Positions 8,072 through 16,563 are shown, numbered from the stretch's first letter. The stretch: DNA of 38,611 nucleotides from Micromonospora sp. CB01531 (GCF_001905095.1 NZ_LWLS01000113.1:1-38611), one strand, 5' to 3'. The notes: a model not told the origin generated them from the sequence alone. Program-made: numbers and translations.

Positions 8072-8746
8072 TTGCCCACGCCGACCGGCGCCCTGCTCAC
8101 GCCCTTCGTCGCGTTCTGCGCCGACGAGTTCGACGGACTGCGCCTCGCGCGTCTTCCGTTCGTACCGGAGATCCGCCTGCACCTGGCCGATGACGCGATC
8201 GTGTTGCGGGCCAGGTTGGAGACGCGGGTCGGACCGGGCCTTACGCCGTTCTGGGCGAACGCCGGGGCCGGCGGCGAGGCCCTCGCCCGGTACGTCCTGG
8301 ACCATCCGCAGGTGGTGGCCGGCCGACGGGTGATCGACGTGGCGTCCGGCTCCGGCCTGGTCGCCATCGCCGCGGCCAAGGCGGGCGCCGCCGAGGTGAC
8401 CGCCAACGACATCGACCCGTACGCGCTGGCGGCCGTCGCGATGAACGCCACCGCCAACGCGGTCAGCGTGGCGGTGAACGAGGGCGACCTGCTCGACGGC
8501 GACGGCGGCCTCGCCGACGTGATCCTCGCCAGCGACACCTTCTACGACCCCGAGCTGGCCGCGCGGATGCTGGGGTTCCTACACCGCGCCGCCGACCGCG
8601 GCGCGCGTGTCCTCGTCGGTGATCCCGGCCGCGGGCACCTGCCCGGGGATTGGCTGAAGGTACTGACCAGCTACCGGGTACGTGGCTTGGGCGCTGCCGA
8701 GGACGCCGAGCTCACCGAGGTTTCGGTGCTCGGCCCCGCCGGGTAG
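8072..8746 (+). CDS. Class I SAM-dependent methyltransferase
   Basis: A 224-residue soluble protein with a Rossmann-type methyltransferase core. Motif I is RVIDVASGSGLVAIAAAKAG (about residues 84-103), followed by an acidic loop NDIDPYAL and a motif-IV-like VILASDTFYDPELAA. The layout resembles the ETFB/nicotinamide N-methyltransferase-like group (related to PrmA), which often methylates protein lysines; the substrate here is not deducible. The start is TTG at 8072, chosen because GGAG lies 8 bases upstream and similarity begins at once. The gene is 45 bases after the desaturase frame, probably in the same transcript. No defect is seen. Confidence 0.8.
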   Translation: MPTPTGALLTPFVAFCADEFDGLRLARLPFVPEIRLHLADDAIVLRARLETRVGPGLTPFWANAGAGGEALARYVLDHPQVVAGRRVIDVASGSGLVAIAAAKAGAAEVTANDIDPYALAAVAMNATANAVSVAVNEGDLLDGDGGLADVILASDTFYDPELAARMLGFLHRAADRGARVLVGDPGRGHLPGDWLKVLTSYRVRGLGAAEDAELTEVSVLGPAG

Positions 8747-8805
8747 CGCTCAGCGTCCATCGCGAAGCGAGCGCCCGGCCGGGCCCGGGCGGAAAGGCCG
8801 CCTGA

Positions 8806-9088
8806 CGGGAGGCCGAGGACGCCGTCCATTTCGAGTCCGGTGGAACGCAGTTCTTCATCTATCCCACCTCCAATGCCGGGCAGGCGCCTAACACGTTGGC
8901 GGCCTGGTTAGTGGCCGACCTCGACGCCGAGATGGTGGACCTCCGGGGGCGCGGCGTGACGTTCGAAGAGTACGACCTCCCTGATCTCAAGACGGTCAAC
9001 GGCGTCGTAGAGTTTCCGACTGCACGGCGCCTCGTTCAAGGACAGCGAAGGCAACATTCTTGGCGTGACCCAGCCCCGCGAAGGGTAA
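8806..9088 (+). pseudogene. VOC (glyoxalase/bleomycin-resistance-like) protein remnant
   Basis: The C-terminal two thirds of a small VOC-superfamily protein are visible: SGGTQFFIYPTSNAGQAPNT, AAWLVADLDAEMVDLRGRGV and TFEEYDLPDLKTVNGVVEF. A one-base frame change near 9020-9030 is followed by ASFKDSEGNILGVTQPREG and a TAA at 9086-9088. The final FKDSEGNILGV is the typical metal-binding strand of this family. The N-terminal beta-alpha-beta unit is missing, with a stop in frame just upstream of 8806. It is truncated, frameshifted and non-functional. Confidence 0.68.
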
Positions 9089-9529
9089 TCCCTGTAGTCG
9101 CCATCCGCTTAGTTAGGCCCACCGGTGGCAGAAGCTGGTGGCGGAGCGGCCAGGGAGCGAAGCCCACCGCTTGGCCCCAGGGCAGGGCCAGTCGCCCAGA
9201 CCCCCACTGGATCCAGTGGATCACCCAGCAGCCGGCCCGGCGGCATCTTCAATTTGAAGTCCTGGTTGGCAATACCCACTCCGACCACCGGCTAATGTCC
9301 ACAGTGTCCGCTGGCTGCTATAGGATTACGGCATGAGCACCCATGCTGAGCATGGGTGCCGCAAATTCGTGTACGAATCCCCCCTCGGACACCAGTCTTC
9401 GTGGAGATTCGCGCAAGATCGACCGGTAACGGCGGGGCAGCGGCTCACCAGCGGTGGCATCCGTGCTCATGACGAACCTCGGGGGACGGTCCCGCTTGCG
9501 CTGACACTGGCGGGTTCGCACTGGCGGGG
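9089..9529. other. Intergenic with a perfect hairpin
   Basis: No gene is recognised. A hairpin with two 9-base arms (GCACCCATG at 9337-9345 and CATGGGTGC at 9351-9359) and a CTGAG loop is present. A second small palindrome (ATTCGTGTACGAAT, about 9365-9378) follows. The region leads into the integrase module and could hold its promoter or a recombination site. Confidence 0.4.
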
Positions 9530-10018
9530 GTGGCCGTGAGCCGCCGACCGCTTCCTCCTCGTTGGGACGACGAGCAGCTCGTCGAGGCGCTCGTGCCCAC
9601 CCCACTGCCGGTCGCGCCGCCGCAGCCGGCGCCCATGCCGGCCCTGCCGCCGCCCGCTGACCAGCCCTCCAGCGGGGTGCTGTTCGACGTCGCCCGCCCC
9701 GATTCCGCAGGTCGGGTGACCGCCCGTCCGCTGCTGCGCGCCCTGGGCTGGGCACCCGGCCTCGCCCTGCGCGTCGACGTCGTGCGCGCCGCGGTGCTCA
9801 TCACCCCCGCGCTCGATGGCGAGCACCTCGTGGGCGCCCGCAAGGAGCTTCCCCTACCGGCCGCCGCCCGCCACCTGTGCGGCATCACCCCCGGTCAACC
9901 AGTGCTCCTGGCCGCCTTCCGCGGCGGAGACCTGATCGTCGTGCACCCCTCAAACACCATCACCGCGCTCCTGGCCGACCGGCACGCCGACATCCTCGGA
10001 GCCCTCGATGACCGCTGA
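9530..10018 (+). CDS. AbrB/SpoVT-like domain protein paired with an integrase
   Basis: A 162-residue protein. After a Pro/Ala-rich N-terminal tail (to about residue 45) comes a domain reading SGRVTARPLLRALGWAPGLA, with LITPALDGEHLVGARKELPL and GQPVLLAAFRGGDLIVVHPS further on. This resembles AbrB/MazE-type swapped-hairpin DNA-binding folds. The start is GTG at 9530 or GTG at 9536. It overlaps the following recombinase start by 11 bases (9530-10018 against 10008), so the pair is translationally coupled. The role may be transcriptional control or recombination directionality, which is inference. A diverged second copy lies at 29694-30023, also just before an integrase. Confidence 0.65.
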   Translation: MAVSRRPLPPRWDDEQLVEALVPTPLPVAPPQPAPMPALPPPADQPSSGVLFDVARPDSAGRVTARPLLRALGWAPGLALRVDVVRAAVLITPALDGEHLVGARKELPLPAAARHLCGITPGQPVLLAAFRGGDLIVVHPSNTITALLADRHADILGALDDR

Positions 10019-11102
10019 CCCCGACCGCATGACCATCGTCCGGGCTCTGCTGGACCATCTCGGCCTCACCGTCGCCGACCTCACCGACACCACCAGCCGC
10101 GCGGTGCCGACAGTCGCCGAATACCTGCCCCGTGTCGTGGCGGCGGCGAGCCCCGGCACCCGGCGCAGCTACCGCCCATACTGGAACCGGATGGCCGTGG
10201 CGCTCGGCGACCGCCGCCTGAACACGGTCACCGCAAGCGACATCGAAGCCCTCATGCGCCAGACCACCGCCGGCGCCCGTTCCCGCCGCAACTCCCGTCA
10301 CGGCCGGCACGCCGGCGAGCATTTCATCGCCGCCGCCCGCGCCTTCTACAACCGCGCTATCGCCGACGGCTACCTCACGGCAGCGGACAGCCCCGCCCAC
10401 CGCGTGCCCAAGCCCCGCCGGCTGCCCAACACCCGCCGCGCCCTCACCCCACAGGAACTGGAGGAGATCAACCGCGCTGCCCGCAGCGGCGGCAACGACA
10501 TCGTCCTCGACGCCCTGCTACTGCGCCTGCACACCGAAACCGCCCGCCGCCGCGGCGGCGCCCTCGCCCTGCGCCTGGTCGACCTCGACACCGACCACGC
10601 CCTGATCCGACTCACCGAGAAGGGCGGCACGCAACGGTGGCAACCCATCACCCCGATGCTCGCCACCCGGCTGCTCGAACACGCCCACGCCCGAGGTGCC
10701 GTCGCACCTACCGACAAGCTGCTGCGCTACCGCAACGGCCAGCCCGCCAGCTACCGCCGCTACGACCTGCTGTGGAGACGCATCGGGCGTCAGCTTCCGT
10801 GGGTCGCCGCGCAGGGGATCTCCACCCACTGGCTCCGCCACACCACCCTCACCTGGGTCGAACGGCACTTCGGCTATGGAGTAGCACGCGCCTACGCCGG
10901 CCATACCGACCTCCGCGGACCCGCCACCACCACCTACATCAAGGCCGGCCTGCACGCTGTTGCCACCGCGCTGGCCGCCCTCACCGGCCAACCCCACCCG
11001 CTAGCCCGAGGACACGATGGACAGTCCTTTCCCGCGCACCAGGCCAGGGAGGACGGCGGCTGGTCGCATCGCCCTGGAACTCGCCGTTCACCTAGTCCTT
11101 AG
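10008..11102 (+). CDS. Tyrosine recombinase / phage-type integrase
   Basis: A 364-residue site-specific recombinase. An N-terminal SAM-like core-binding domain (residues about 35-130) includes VAEYLPRVVAAASPGTRRSY. The catalytic domain carries the expected residues: Arg near 181 in ETARRRGGALALRL, Lys205 (TEKGG), His274-x-x-Arg277 (HWLRHT), His299 (AGHTD) and nucleophile Tyr310 (TTTYIKAG). All key residues are present, so it should be active. The tail after about residue 325 is Pro/Arg-rich. It is coupled to the AbrB-like gene. The tRNA-Arg fragment 1.5 kb downstream may be its attachment-site scar. The gene meets the next, convergent gene tail to tail. Confidence 0.88.
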   Translation: MTADPDRMTIVRALLDHLGLTVADLTDTTSRAVPTVAEYLPRVVAAASPGTRRSYRPYWNRMAVALGDRRLNTVTASDIEALMRQTTAGARSRRNSRHGRHAGEHFIAAARAFYNRAIADGYLTAADSPAHRVPKPRRLPNTRRALTPQELEEINRAARSGGNDIVLDALLLRLHTETARRRGGALALRLVDLDTDHALIRLTEKGGTQRWQPITPMLATRLLEHAHARGAVAPTDKLLRYRNGQPASYRRYDLLWRRIGRQLPWVAAQGISTHWLRHTTLTWVERHFGYGVARAYAGHTDLRGPATTTYIKAGLHAVATALAALTGQPHPLARGHDGQSFPAHQAREDGGWSHRPGTRRSPSP

Positions 11103-11950
11103 GAGACGCCGCTCGCAGACGTGCTGGTGTCGGCGCTGGTGGGCAACGGAGGGATATCCGGCTGCAGGTAGCCGATGCCCGCCGCGACAACCCACTGGGC
11201 TGCCACCGGCTGAAGGGCCCACGGCTCGCGCAGAAGCGTTTTGCGCAAAGCGCCGCGGTCCGCCACCTGCGCGGGTTCTGGCTGCAGTCGTCGGCGCCGT
11301 TGGCCGTCAGGACCCCAGTGCCGATGCGATGGCTCGTCAAGGGCGGTGACGAAGTCGTCGACCAGGCTGGGCCAGGTCGGGGTGCCCCACCAATGGTGGC
11401 ACGCCAGCCCACCGTGTGCCGCGGCGCGCCAGGCGGCGTGTCGGCCACCCCGTTCCTCGGCCGCGGCTGCCCACCCGCCCAACTCGCCGGCGACATGGTC
11501 GCTGAAGTCCGCGAGGTCATCGCCGGCGACCTGGTCGCTGAAGTCCGCGAGGTCATCGCCGGCGACCTCGACGAGCGGCAAGCCACCCGGGGGCAGGCGC
11601 TGTGGGTTGACCAGCCAGCGCCAGATCCGTGCGGCCAGCCAGTCCCAATCGTCCACGCTGACGTCGTCGAGCTGCCCAGTGTCGGCATCGGTTGCGAGGC
11701 CCACCTCGCGGCGCCAACGCCGGATGATTTGCCGTACCCGCCAGCAGGTGTGCGAATTGATGCAGAGCATGTCCCCATCGCTGAGCGGCCCGTCGCCGGC
11801 GTGCCAGTCCTCCACCGGGCTGTTGCGCCACGCGTTGTTGACCACACGCAACGCAGCGAGATCCAGAACCGGCCCCACCCGGTCCGGATCGATCCCCACC
11901 TGATCAGCCAGCATCGCCCGCACGAGCTCCGACTCCTGCTGCGGTGCCAA
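11099..11950 (-). CDS. Hypothetical protein with internal tandem duplication
   Basis: A 283-residue soluble acidic protein rich in Trp and Asp, with no recognised domain. Residues about 3-90 look well ordered (ESELVRAMLADQVGIDPDRV, then LRVVNNAWRNSPVEDWHAGD). A 12-residue unit (VAGDDLADFSDQ/H) occurs twice in tandem, encoded by the 36-bp repeat at 11497-11568. The frame opens with a TTG at 11950. Protein-like sequence (WTDAVFGTVVHRNADDALAP) continues upstream to about 12003, where stops occur, so the original start may be lost. It converges on the integrase and overlaps it by 4 bases. The function is unknown. Confidence 0.6.
   Translation of the reverse strand: MAPQQESELVRAMLADQVGIDPDRVGPVLDLAALRVVNNAWRNSPVEDWHAGDGPLSDGDMLCINSHTCWRVRQIIRRWRREVGLATDADTGQLDDVSVDDWDWLAARIWRWLVNPQRLPPGGLPLVEVAGDDLADFSDQVAGDDLADFSDHVAGELGGWAAAAEERGGRHAAWRAAAHGGLACHHWWGTPTWPSLVDDFVTALDEPSHRHWGPDGQRRRRLQPEPAQVADRGALRKTLLREPWALQPVAAQWVVAAGIGYLQPDIPPLPTSADTSTSASGVS
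11497..11568. repeat. 36-bp perfect tandem duplication inside a gene
   Basis: Two exact 36-base copies (11497-11532 and 11533-11568) lie head to tail within the hypothetical gene and add 12 residues in frame. Because the copies are identical, the duplication is recent or maintained by slippage. Confidence 0.9.
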
Positions 11951-12003
11951 GGCATCGTCGGCATTGCGGTGAACGACTGTCCCGAATACGGCGTCGGTCC
12001 ACG

Positions 12004-12668
12004 ACGATCGTTCGGTTCATCAGCTGAAGACGGCAATGGGTCGCAGATAGGGTCTACCTACCGGATGGATTCGAAAGAGGGCCGGCTCGGTCTGGACGGC
12101 AGGCATGGAGGAACAGCGGAGGTATGAGGCCTTCAGGGCTCGGTCGACTCTGTTGAGCACCTCCAGGAACTCGTCAGCGCGTCGTTTGGTGTTTGTAGGT
12201 GTGTCAGCATCGCTTCGGGCGCACTCACATCGGCATGAGCGGACACTTGGTGGGGGCCGTCGCCGTAGGCATCAGGGTGGGGCGTCGTTTTCACAGGCCG
12301 GACGCACCAACCCCATGAACCAAGCGTGCGCCGACGTACTCGGCGGGCCTCGCCTTCGGCGGGGGTGAGGCCGAGGGCTGACACCGCGTCGGTCACTGCC
12401 GTCGGCGCCGGCCGACGGGTCCCGGGCTGAGCGAGCACACATCATGATCTTCGATGATGTGCGCGGTGTGTGCTCTCCAGCGGATGCCAACCCGGGTGAA
12501 CCGGTGCCAACGTGGGTCTCCACAACCAACCGCTGGTCGCAGACCGGGGCTCGTGTGCTCGGCGTGTGGTCCTGGGCTGGGAGAACGGCGGTCCGGGGAA
12601 CGTGGGCGAACGTGGGCCACTCCCTGCCACCCCAGGTGAACCCCCAGGTCGCTAGACTAGGCGCTCGC
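12004..12668. other. Long intergenic region with nested inverted repeat
   Basis: I see no convincing gene in these 665 bases. An inverted repeat with 8-base arms (CACATCAT 12438-12445, ATGATGTG 12454-12461) sits between outer arms GAGCACAC and GTGTGCTC. A direct repeat of GAACGTGGGC occurs near 12598-12620. TAGACT at about 12653-12658 could be the -10 element for the tRNA-like sequence that follows. Confidence 0.4.
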
Positions 12669-12706
12669 GCCCTCGTAGCTCAGGGGATAGAGCATCGGTT
12701 TCCTAA
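12669..12706 (+). pseudogene. 5' half of a tRNA-Arg (anticodon CCT), 3' half missing
   Basis: The acceptor 5' strand GCCCTCG, the D arm (AGCTCAGGGGATAGAGC) and the anticodon loop TTCCTAA are those of an actinobacterial tRNA-Arg(CCU). After the anticodon loop the sequence departs. The anticodon stem can only be partly closed, the T arm is degenerate, and no 3' acceptor strand complementary to GCCCTCG is present. tRNA genes are common integration sites for tyrosine recombinases, and the break falls at the usual anticodon-loop crossover. I read it as an attachment-site scar or deletion junction. Confidence 0.65.
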
Positions 12707-12725
12707 CCCGACGCTCCGCCGGTGT

Positions 12726-12757
12726 CCGCAGCTCGATGACCTGCGGCCTTTTGTTTT
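12726..12757 (+). terminator. Rho-independent-like terminator
   Basis: The stem CCGCAG (12726-12731) pairs with CTGCGG (12741-12746) around a 9-base loop and is followed by CCTTTTGTTTT. It lies directly downstream of the tRNA fragment and may be its original terminator. It could also end transcripts from the toxin operon on the other strand. Confidence 0.5.
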
Positions 12758-12822
12758 CCACCTATGCGTGCCGGTCGCTTCGCGGCCTTGCTGCGATCGC
12801 TTGCCGAAGATCAGCTGGAGCG

Positions 12823-13494
12823 CTACCTGACGGAGCCGTCGGGTCGAACGGGTTCGTTCTCGTTGAGCAGTTCACGGCGCCATTCGGCGAATCGGCTACG
12901 GAGATCGTTCAGTGCTTGGCCGGTGACGCCGTACTGGGCGAAGTCGTCAGGGTCGAGCACGGCGGCTTGTCCGAGGGCGTCGGCGAAGATGCGCCGGTCG
13001 AAACCACGGTCAGCGCGCTGGGCGAGGGTGATGAGGGCGTCGCGGGTGTAGCGGCCGGATCGGAGCGTGGCGTCGATGTCGATGAAGTCACGAGCGAACG
13101 CTCGCCCGTAGAGGGCGCTCATCTTGTTCGCGACCGCGTCGTCGGGGTGGAGGACCGGTCCGATCGCCATGAGGATCGGTTCGTTGGCACGCCAGTCCAC
13201 GCCGAGTTCGACCTTCGAAACCCGCACACCATCGGTGACAGACAGCCGGGCGAACGTGTCGTACTGCCGCTCGGTCTCGACGGTCAGGCCGTCGTCCCGG
13301 TAGGCATGCACGACGGCGGCGACCGCGGCGGTGAACTCCTGCCGGCGGTCCCAGGCGGTGAACAGGTCGACGTCCTCGCTGGGCCGCTCGAGAAGCCCGG
13401 CGGCCTGGACCGCGTAACCGCCGGCCAGCGCGAAGCCGTATCGATCGGCCGCGCCGAGCCCGGTACGGGCGAGGCGTTCGTGGAAGGGGTCCAC
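12823..13494 (-). CDS. AbiEii/AbiGii-type nucleotidyltransferase toxin
   Basis: A 223-residue nucleotidyltransferase-fold protein. The fold shows as LAGGYAVQAAGLL (residues about 23-35), then SEDVDLF with the metal-binding Asp-x-Asp, and later DFIDIDATLRSGRY. This is the pattern of the AbiEii family, in which the toxin transfers nucleotides to a target (tRNA in studied members) to block growth after phage infection. The start is GTG at 13494, 2 bases after the stop of the upstream partner, so they form one operon. The length is shorter than lactococcal AbiEii and closer to JHP933-like members. All visible key residues are present. Confidence 0.8.
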   Translation of the reverse strand: MDPFHERLARTGLGAADRYGFALAGGYAVQAAGLLERPSEDVDLFTAWDRRQEFTAAVAAVVHAYRDDGLTVETERQYDTFARLSVTDGVRVSKVELGVDWRANEPILMAIGPVLHPDDAVANKMSALYGRAFARDFIDIDATLRSGRYTRDALITLAQRADRGFDRRIFADALGQAAVLDPDDFAQYGVTGQALNDLRSRFAEWRRELLNENEPVRPDGSVR

Positions 13495-13496
13495 CG

Positions 13497-14063
13497 CTAT
13501 GCCGCGTTGCTGCGGTTGGCGGCGAGTTCGGGGAAGGCTTCCTCCCAGCGCTGGCGGAGTTGGGGTGGCAGCCAGAGGGTGGGCCAGAGTCGCCGGAGGA
13601 GGTCGGCGTTGAGCCAGGCATTGAGGTCCTCGACCGTGCTGGCTTCGGTGAGCACCACCTTGTACATGCTGGTCAGGCGTGCGGTCCGGTTCAGGTCGTA
13701 TTCGGCGTGCCCGGACCAGTCGAGGTGACGTGGGAGCGTCACTGTGCCGTCGGTTGGGCCGTGCAGTGCGGCGAGGGTTTCGGCGATCACGTAGGGCTTC
13801 CGGTCGCCGTAGGGTCGGTAGTCCGCCGGTGGCTGGGGTGATGTCTTGCGTCGGCTGATGTTGGTCGCGCGCCGGATCTCCGGTCGTAGCGCCTGGCGGA
13901 TCGTCTCCCGGCTGTAGCCGGTGACTCGCTGCAGATCCACCGGCCGCCAGCCGGCCGCGTGAAACGCCCGCAGCTGCTCGTCGCGCTCGGTCAACGCGGC
14001 CGCCCGCGTCGCCTCGTACCGGGAGACAACCGCGTGCAGCTCATCCTCGGAGAACCGGCCCAT
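13497..14063 (-). CDS. Putative antitoxin with N-terminal helix-turn-helix
   Basis: A 188-residue protein upstream of the AbiEii-like toxin. Residues about 27-60 form a helix-turn-helix (LRAFHAAGWRPVDLQRVTGY then SRETIRQALRPEI). The rest is a globular domain (YVIAETLAALHGPTDGTVTL, then DWSGHAEYDLNRTARLTSMY) with no named family that I recognise. Gene order and HTH indicate an antitoxin that also represses its own operon, analogous to AbiEi, although the sequence is not a standard AbiEi. A perfect palindrome overlaps the predicted -10 just before the start at 14063. Confidence 0.65.
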   Translation of the reverse strand: MGRFSEDELHAVVSRYEATRAAALTERDEQLRAFHAAGWRPVDLQRVTGYSRETIRQALRPEIRRATNISRRKTSPQPPADYRPYGDRKPYVIAETLAALHGPTDGTVTLPRHLDWSGHAEYDLNRTARLTSMYKVVLTEASTVEDLNAWLNADLLRRLWPTLWLPPQLRQRWEEAFPELAANRSNAA

Positions 14064-14069
14064 GGCCGT

Positions 14070-14084
14070 TAGCCTACCAGGCTA
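14070..14084 (-). promoter_or_regulatory. Palindromic operator over a leaderless promoter
   Basis: TAGCCT-acc-AGGCTA is a perfect 6+6 palindrome. On the reverse strand its second arm reads TAGGCT, a plausible -10 hexamer, followed by 6-7 bases and then the ATG at 14063. Transcription would start at or next to the start codon. Binding of the HTH antitoxin here would block the promoter. Confidence 0.5.
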
Positions 14085-14159
14085 GGCCCAGCACGCTTGG
14101 CTTTCTGTCATATCTCTGTAACCGGCGGGGCCAGTCATGGTGATCGCGATGGGATGCAC

Positions 14160-16508
14160 TCATGTTCTGGTGAAGCCGAGGGCCCGGTATCCGGGCATGC
14201 GGCGTGGGAGTGAGGCGGCGAGGATGGGTGTGGCTGGGTCGTGGTAGTCGTGGACCTCGGCGAGGTCCTTGCCGGGTGCGGCGCGGATGACGCGGCCGGC
14301 GCATTGGACGAGTAGGCCGTCGTAGGAGATCGGGCCGGCGAGGAAGAGTGTGTCGAGGGCGGGGGCGTCGAAGCCTTCACCGATGAACGGTGTGGTGCCG
14401 ATGACGAGCAGGCCGTCACCGGCCTTCGCGCCCTCGAGCCGGTCAACGATGGCCCGCCGGTCGCTGGTGCTCATCGCGCCTTGGAGCACGAGCGCCTGGT
14501 GTCCGCGTGCGGCGAGCAGAGCGGTGAGGGCCTCGACCTGGGCGACCCGTCGGGTCAGGACGAGACAGTTTCGGCCGCGGGTCAGGGCTACGGCGACGTC
14601 GTCGGCGATCTGGGTGTTGCGGGGCTCGTCGAGGGCCAGTCGCCGGTGTACCTCGGCGAGCGCGCCGGGGGCGTCAAGGTCGACTTCGCCGGGCTGGAAT
14701 GTCGTCTCGTGGATGAACAGCGCTCGACGGGGTCCGGCGTCGGCGTACATCGCTGCCGCGAGAGTGCCTTGTTCCTCGTCGGTCAGGGTGTGGCGGACGG
14801 GTCCGAGTTGCCAGGTGACAAGTTGGCCGAGGCCGTCGCGTCGGGTGGGGGTGGCGGTGAGACCGAGCCAGAACTGCGCGGCGATCCGTTTGACCGAGTG
14901 CTCGTAGGCTGCGGCGCCGAGGTGGTGGCATTCGTCGACGATGACGTGCCCGTACCCCTGGGTCAGGGTGGCGACGTCGTCGCGCCGTGCGAGGGAGGGC
15001 AGTAGCGCGATGTCCACGGTGCCGGTGAGCTTGCGTCGGCCGCCGCCGAGTTGGCCGGGCTTGATTCCGAGGAACTGTTGGATGCGGGTGCGCCACTGGT
15101 CGGCGAGGGCTTTGCGGTCGACGAGGACCAGGGTGGAGGTGTTGCGTTCGGCGATCACGGCGCAGGCCATGACGGTCTTGCCGGAGCCGGGCGGGGCGAC
15201 CAGGATCCCGTCGTCGTGGGCGAGAGGCGCGCCGACCGCGGAGGCCTGCTTGCCGGTGAGTTCGGCGGTGAACGCGGCGTCGATCTCGGTCCCGGGGTTT
15301 CGTAGGTCCGTGACGGCCAGCCGTGATCCGGCGCGTTCGACGATGGTGGCGATGGTGTGCCGCAGGCCCCGCGGGAGGACCAGGCGGTCATCGAGGGTGA
15401 GGTCATAGCCCTGGATGAAGCGTGGGGTGTCCCAGGTGGACTTGCGGAGCCGCTGCAACTCGTAGAACTTCGGGTTGGCCATGGCGGCGGCGTGCTTGAA
15501 CGTCGCCAGTGCGGCGGGGGTGAGCTGTCCGGCGTCGATGCTCAACCCGGCACCGACTTCCGCGTGGACCACCGGAGGGAGCGGAGGATGGACCTGGGTC
15601 GCGGCGGACCGGCTCATCGCGGCGATGTTGGCACCGGTGACGGCTTGCTTGGCCTGCCGGGCGACGTGTTCGGCGTCGCCGGGGCTGAGCCGGTCCAGCG
15701 TAGACAGGAATGCCCACTGGTCGGTGTACGGCTCGAGCGTGCCGAGGTCGAGGAAGGTGGTCAGTCCGTCCTTGCGGCGGCGGCCCTGAAGCGGTGCGGC
15801 GATGAGGTTGCCGAAGCCGCCCTCGGGCAGCACGTCCTGGTTGGGGAACAGCCGGTCGTACGACCGCAGGTCCATCGACCCGCGCAGCACCATCGCCTCA
15901 CGGAGAAGGACGGTGCCGACGGCCCGCGCGGTGGCCGCGGAAACGGCGCCGGTGAAGAAAGCCCACACGTGGGCGCCGCGGCCCGACTGGGAGATCTCCA
16001 ACGCGGCGGGCACCGCGTTGGCTCGTGCCGCCTTCACGTAGGCGAGGGCGTCGAGCATCGCCGTCGGCCCGTCGAAGTCGGCCACGACGAAGTGGCAGGT
16101 GTTGCCGGGCATCAGCGGGTACAGGCCCATGAACACGTCGCCGACCAGATGCGCCGCGACGACCTCCGTCGTGCGGGGCAGGTAGGTGGCACCCCGCCGG
16201 TCCATACCCTTACGCCAGCCGCCGGCGACCGCTGGCATCCACCCGGCAGCGCCGGTACGGGCGTTGTCCCAGCGCACGGCGTACACGTCGGCCCGGGCCC
16301 GGAACCGGTCGGCGAACAACGCCAGCTTGTCTTGAGTCGGCGAAGCCATGGTGACCAGCCCTGGCGGCTCAACCGGCGCGGACAACTGCTCCGGCGCCGC
16401 AGTCGTGTCCTGGCCGCGCAACTCCAGCAGACGCGCCAGCCGGGCGTTCTCCGCCCGTAGCCGCTCCACCTCCCGCCGAAGATCGACGAACTCGGCCACC
16501 GAACCCAT
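14160..16508 (-). CDS. TOTE-type primase-helicase (archaeo-eukaryotic primase plus SF2 helicase)
   Basis: A 782-residue two-enzyme protein. Residues 1-35 form a coiled coil (LRREVERLRAENARLARLLE). Residues about 60-260 are an archaeo-eukaryotic primase/polymerase domain with the metal-binding D144-F-D146 (HFVVADFDG) and the SGRGAH180VW motif. Residues about 415-760 are a superfamily 2 helicase: Walker A APPGSGKT (438-445), DECHH (525-529), TATP (551-554), GEGFDAP (711-715 region) and QCAGRVIR (735-742). This architecture is known from the TOTE conflict systems. The start at 16508 follows GAGG and removes an 11-residue extension. A divergent operon begins 62 bases away and a toxin-antitoxin pair lies downstream. 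All catalytic motifs appear intact; no nuclease domain is seen. Confidence 0.85.
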   Translation of the reverse strand: MGSVAEFVDLRREVERLRAENARLARLLELRGQDTTAAPEQLSAPVEPPGLVTMASPTQDKLALFADRFRARADVYAVRWDNARTGAAGWMPAVAGGWRKGMDRRGATYLPRTTEVVAAHLVGDVFMGLYPLMPGNTCHFVVADFDGPTAMLDALAYVKAARANAVPAALEISQSGRGAHVWAFFTGAVSAATARAVGTVLLREAMVLRGSMDLRSYDRLFPNQDVLPEGGFGNLIAAPLQGRRRKDGLTTFLDLGTLEPYTDQWAFLSTLDRLSPGDAEHVARQAKQAVTGANIAAMSRSAATQVHPPLPPVVHAEVGAGLSIDAGQLTPAALATFKHAAAMANPKFYELQRLRKSTWDTPRFIQGYDLTLDDRLVLPRGLRHTIATIVERAGSRLAVTDLRNPGTEIDAAFTAELTGKQASAVGAPLAHDDGILVAPPGSGKTVMACAVIAERNTSTLVLVDRKALADQWRTRIQQFLGIKPGQLGGGRRKLTGTVDIALLPSLARRDDVATLTQGYGHVIVDECHHLGAAAYEHSVKRIAAQFWLGLTATPTRRDGLGQLVTWQLGPVRHTLTDEEQGTLAAAMYADAGPRRALFIHETTFQPGEVDLDAPGALAEVHRRLALDEPRNTQIADDVAVALTRGRNCLVLTRRVAQVEALTALLAARGHQALVLQGAMSTSDRRAIVDRLEGAKAGDGLLVIGTTPFIGEGFDAPALDTLFLAGPISYDGLLVQCAGRVIRAAPGKDLAEVHDYHDPATPILAASLPRRMPGYRALGFTRT

Positions 16509-16557
16509 GCCGACCATCCTCGCGCATCGGGCTCCGAACACCCCGACACCGGTCCGC

Positions 16558-16563
16558 TATCCT
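16558..16563 (+). promoter_or_regulatory. Putative -10 of a leaderless two-gene operon
   Basis: TATCCT ends 6 bases before the ATG at 16570, the spacing expected when the first transcribed base is the start codon. No good -35 is visible. The 61-base gap to the divergent primase-helicase gene suggests shared control. Confidence 0.45.

Noticed and set aside
11497..11568. CRISPR array
   Set aside because: Two adjacent identical 36-bp units without spacers form a tandem coding duplication. No repeat-spacer pattern was found elsewhere in the window.
12669..12757. A complete tRNA gene
   Set aside because: The 3' acceptor strand and a proper T arm are missing, so only the 5' half is supported.
15357..16460. 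A 367-codon plus-strand frame over the primase-helicase
   Set aside because: Antisense shadow with no domain features; the reverse frame has all helicase motifs.
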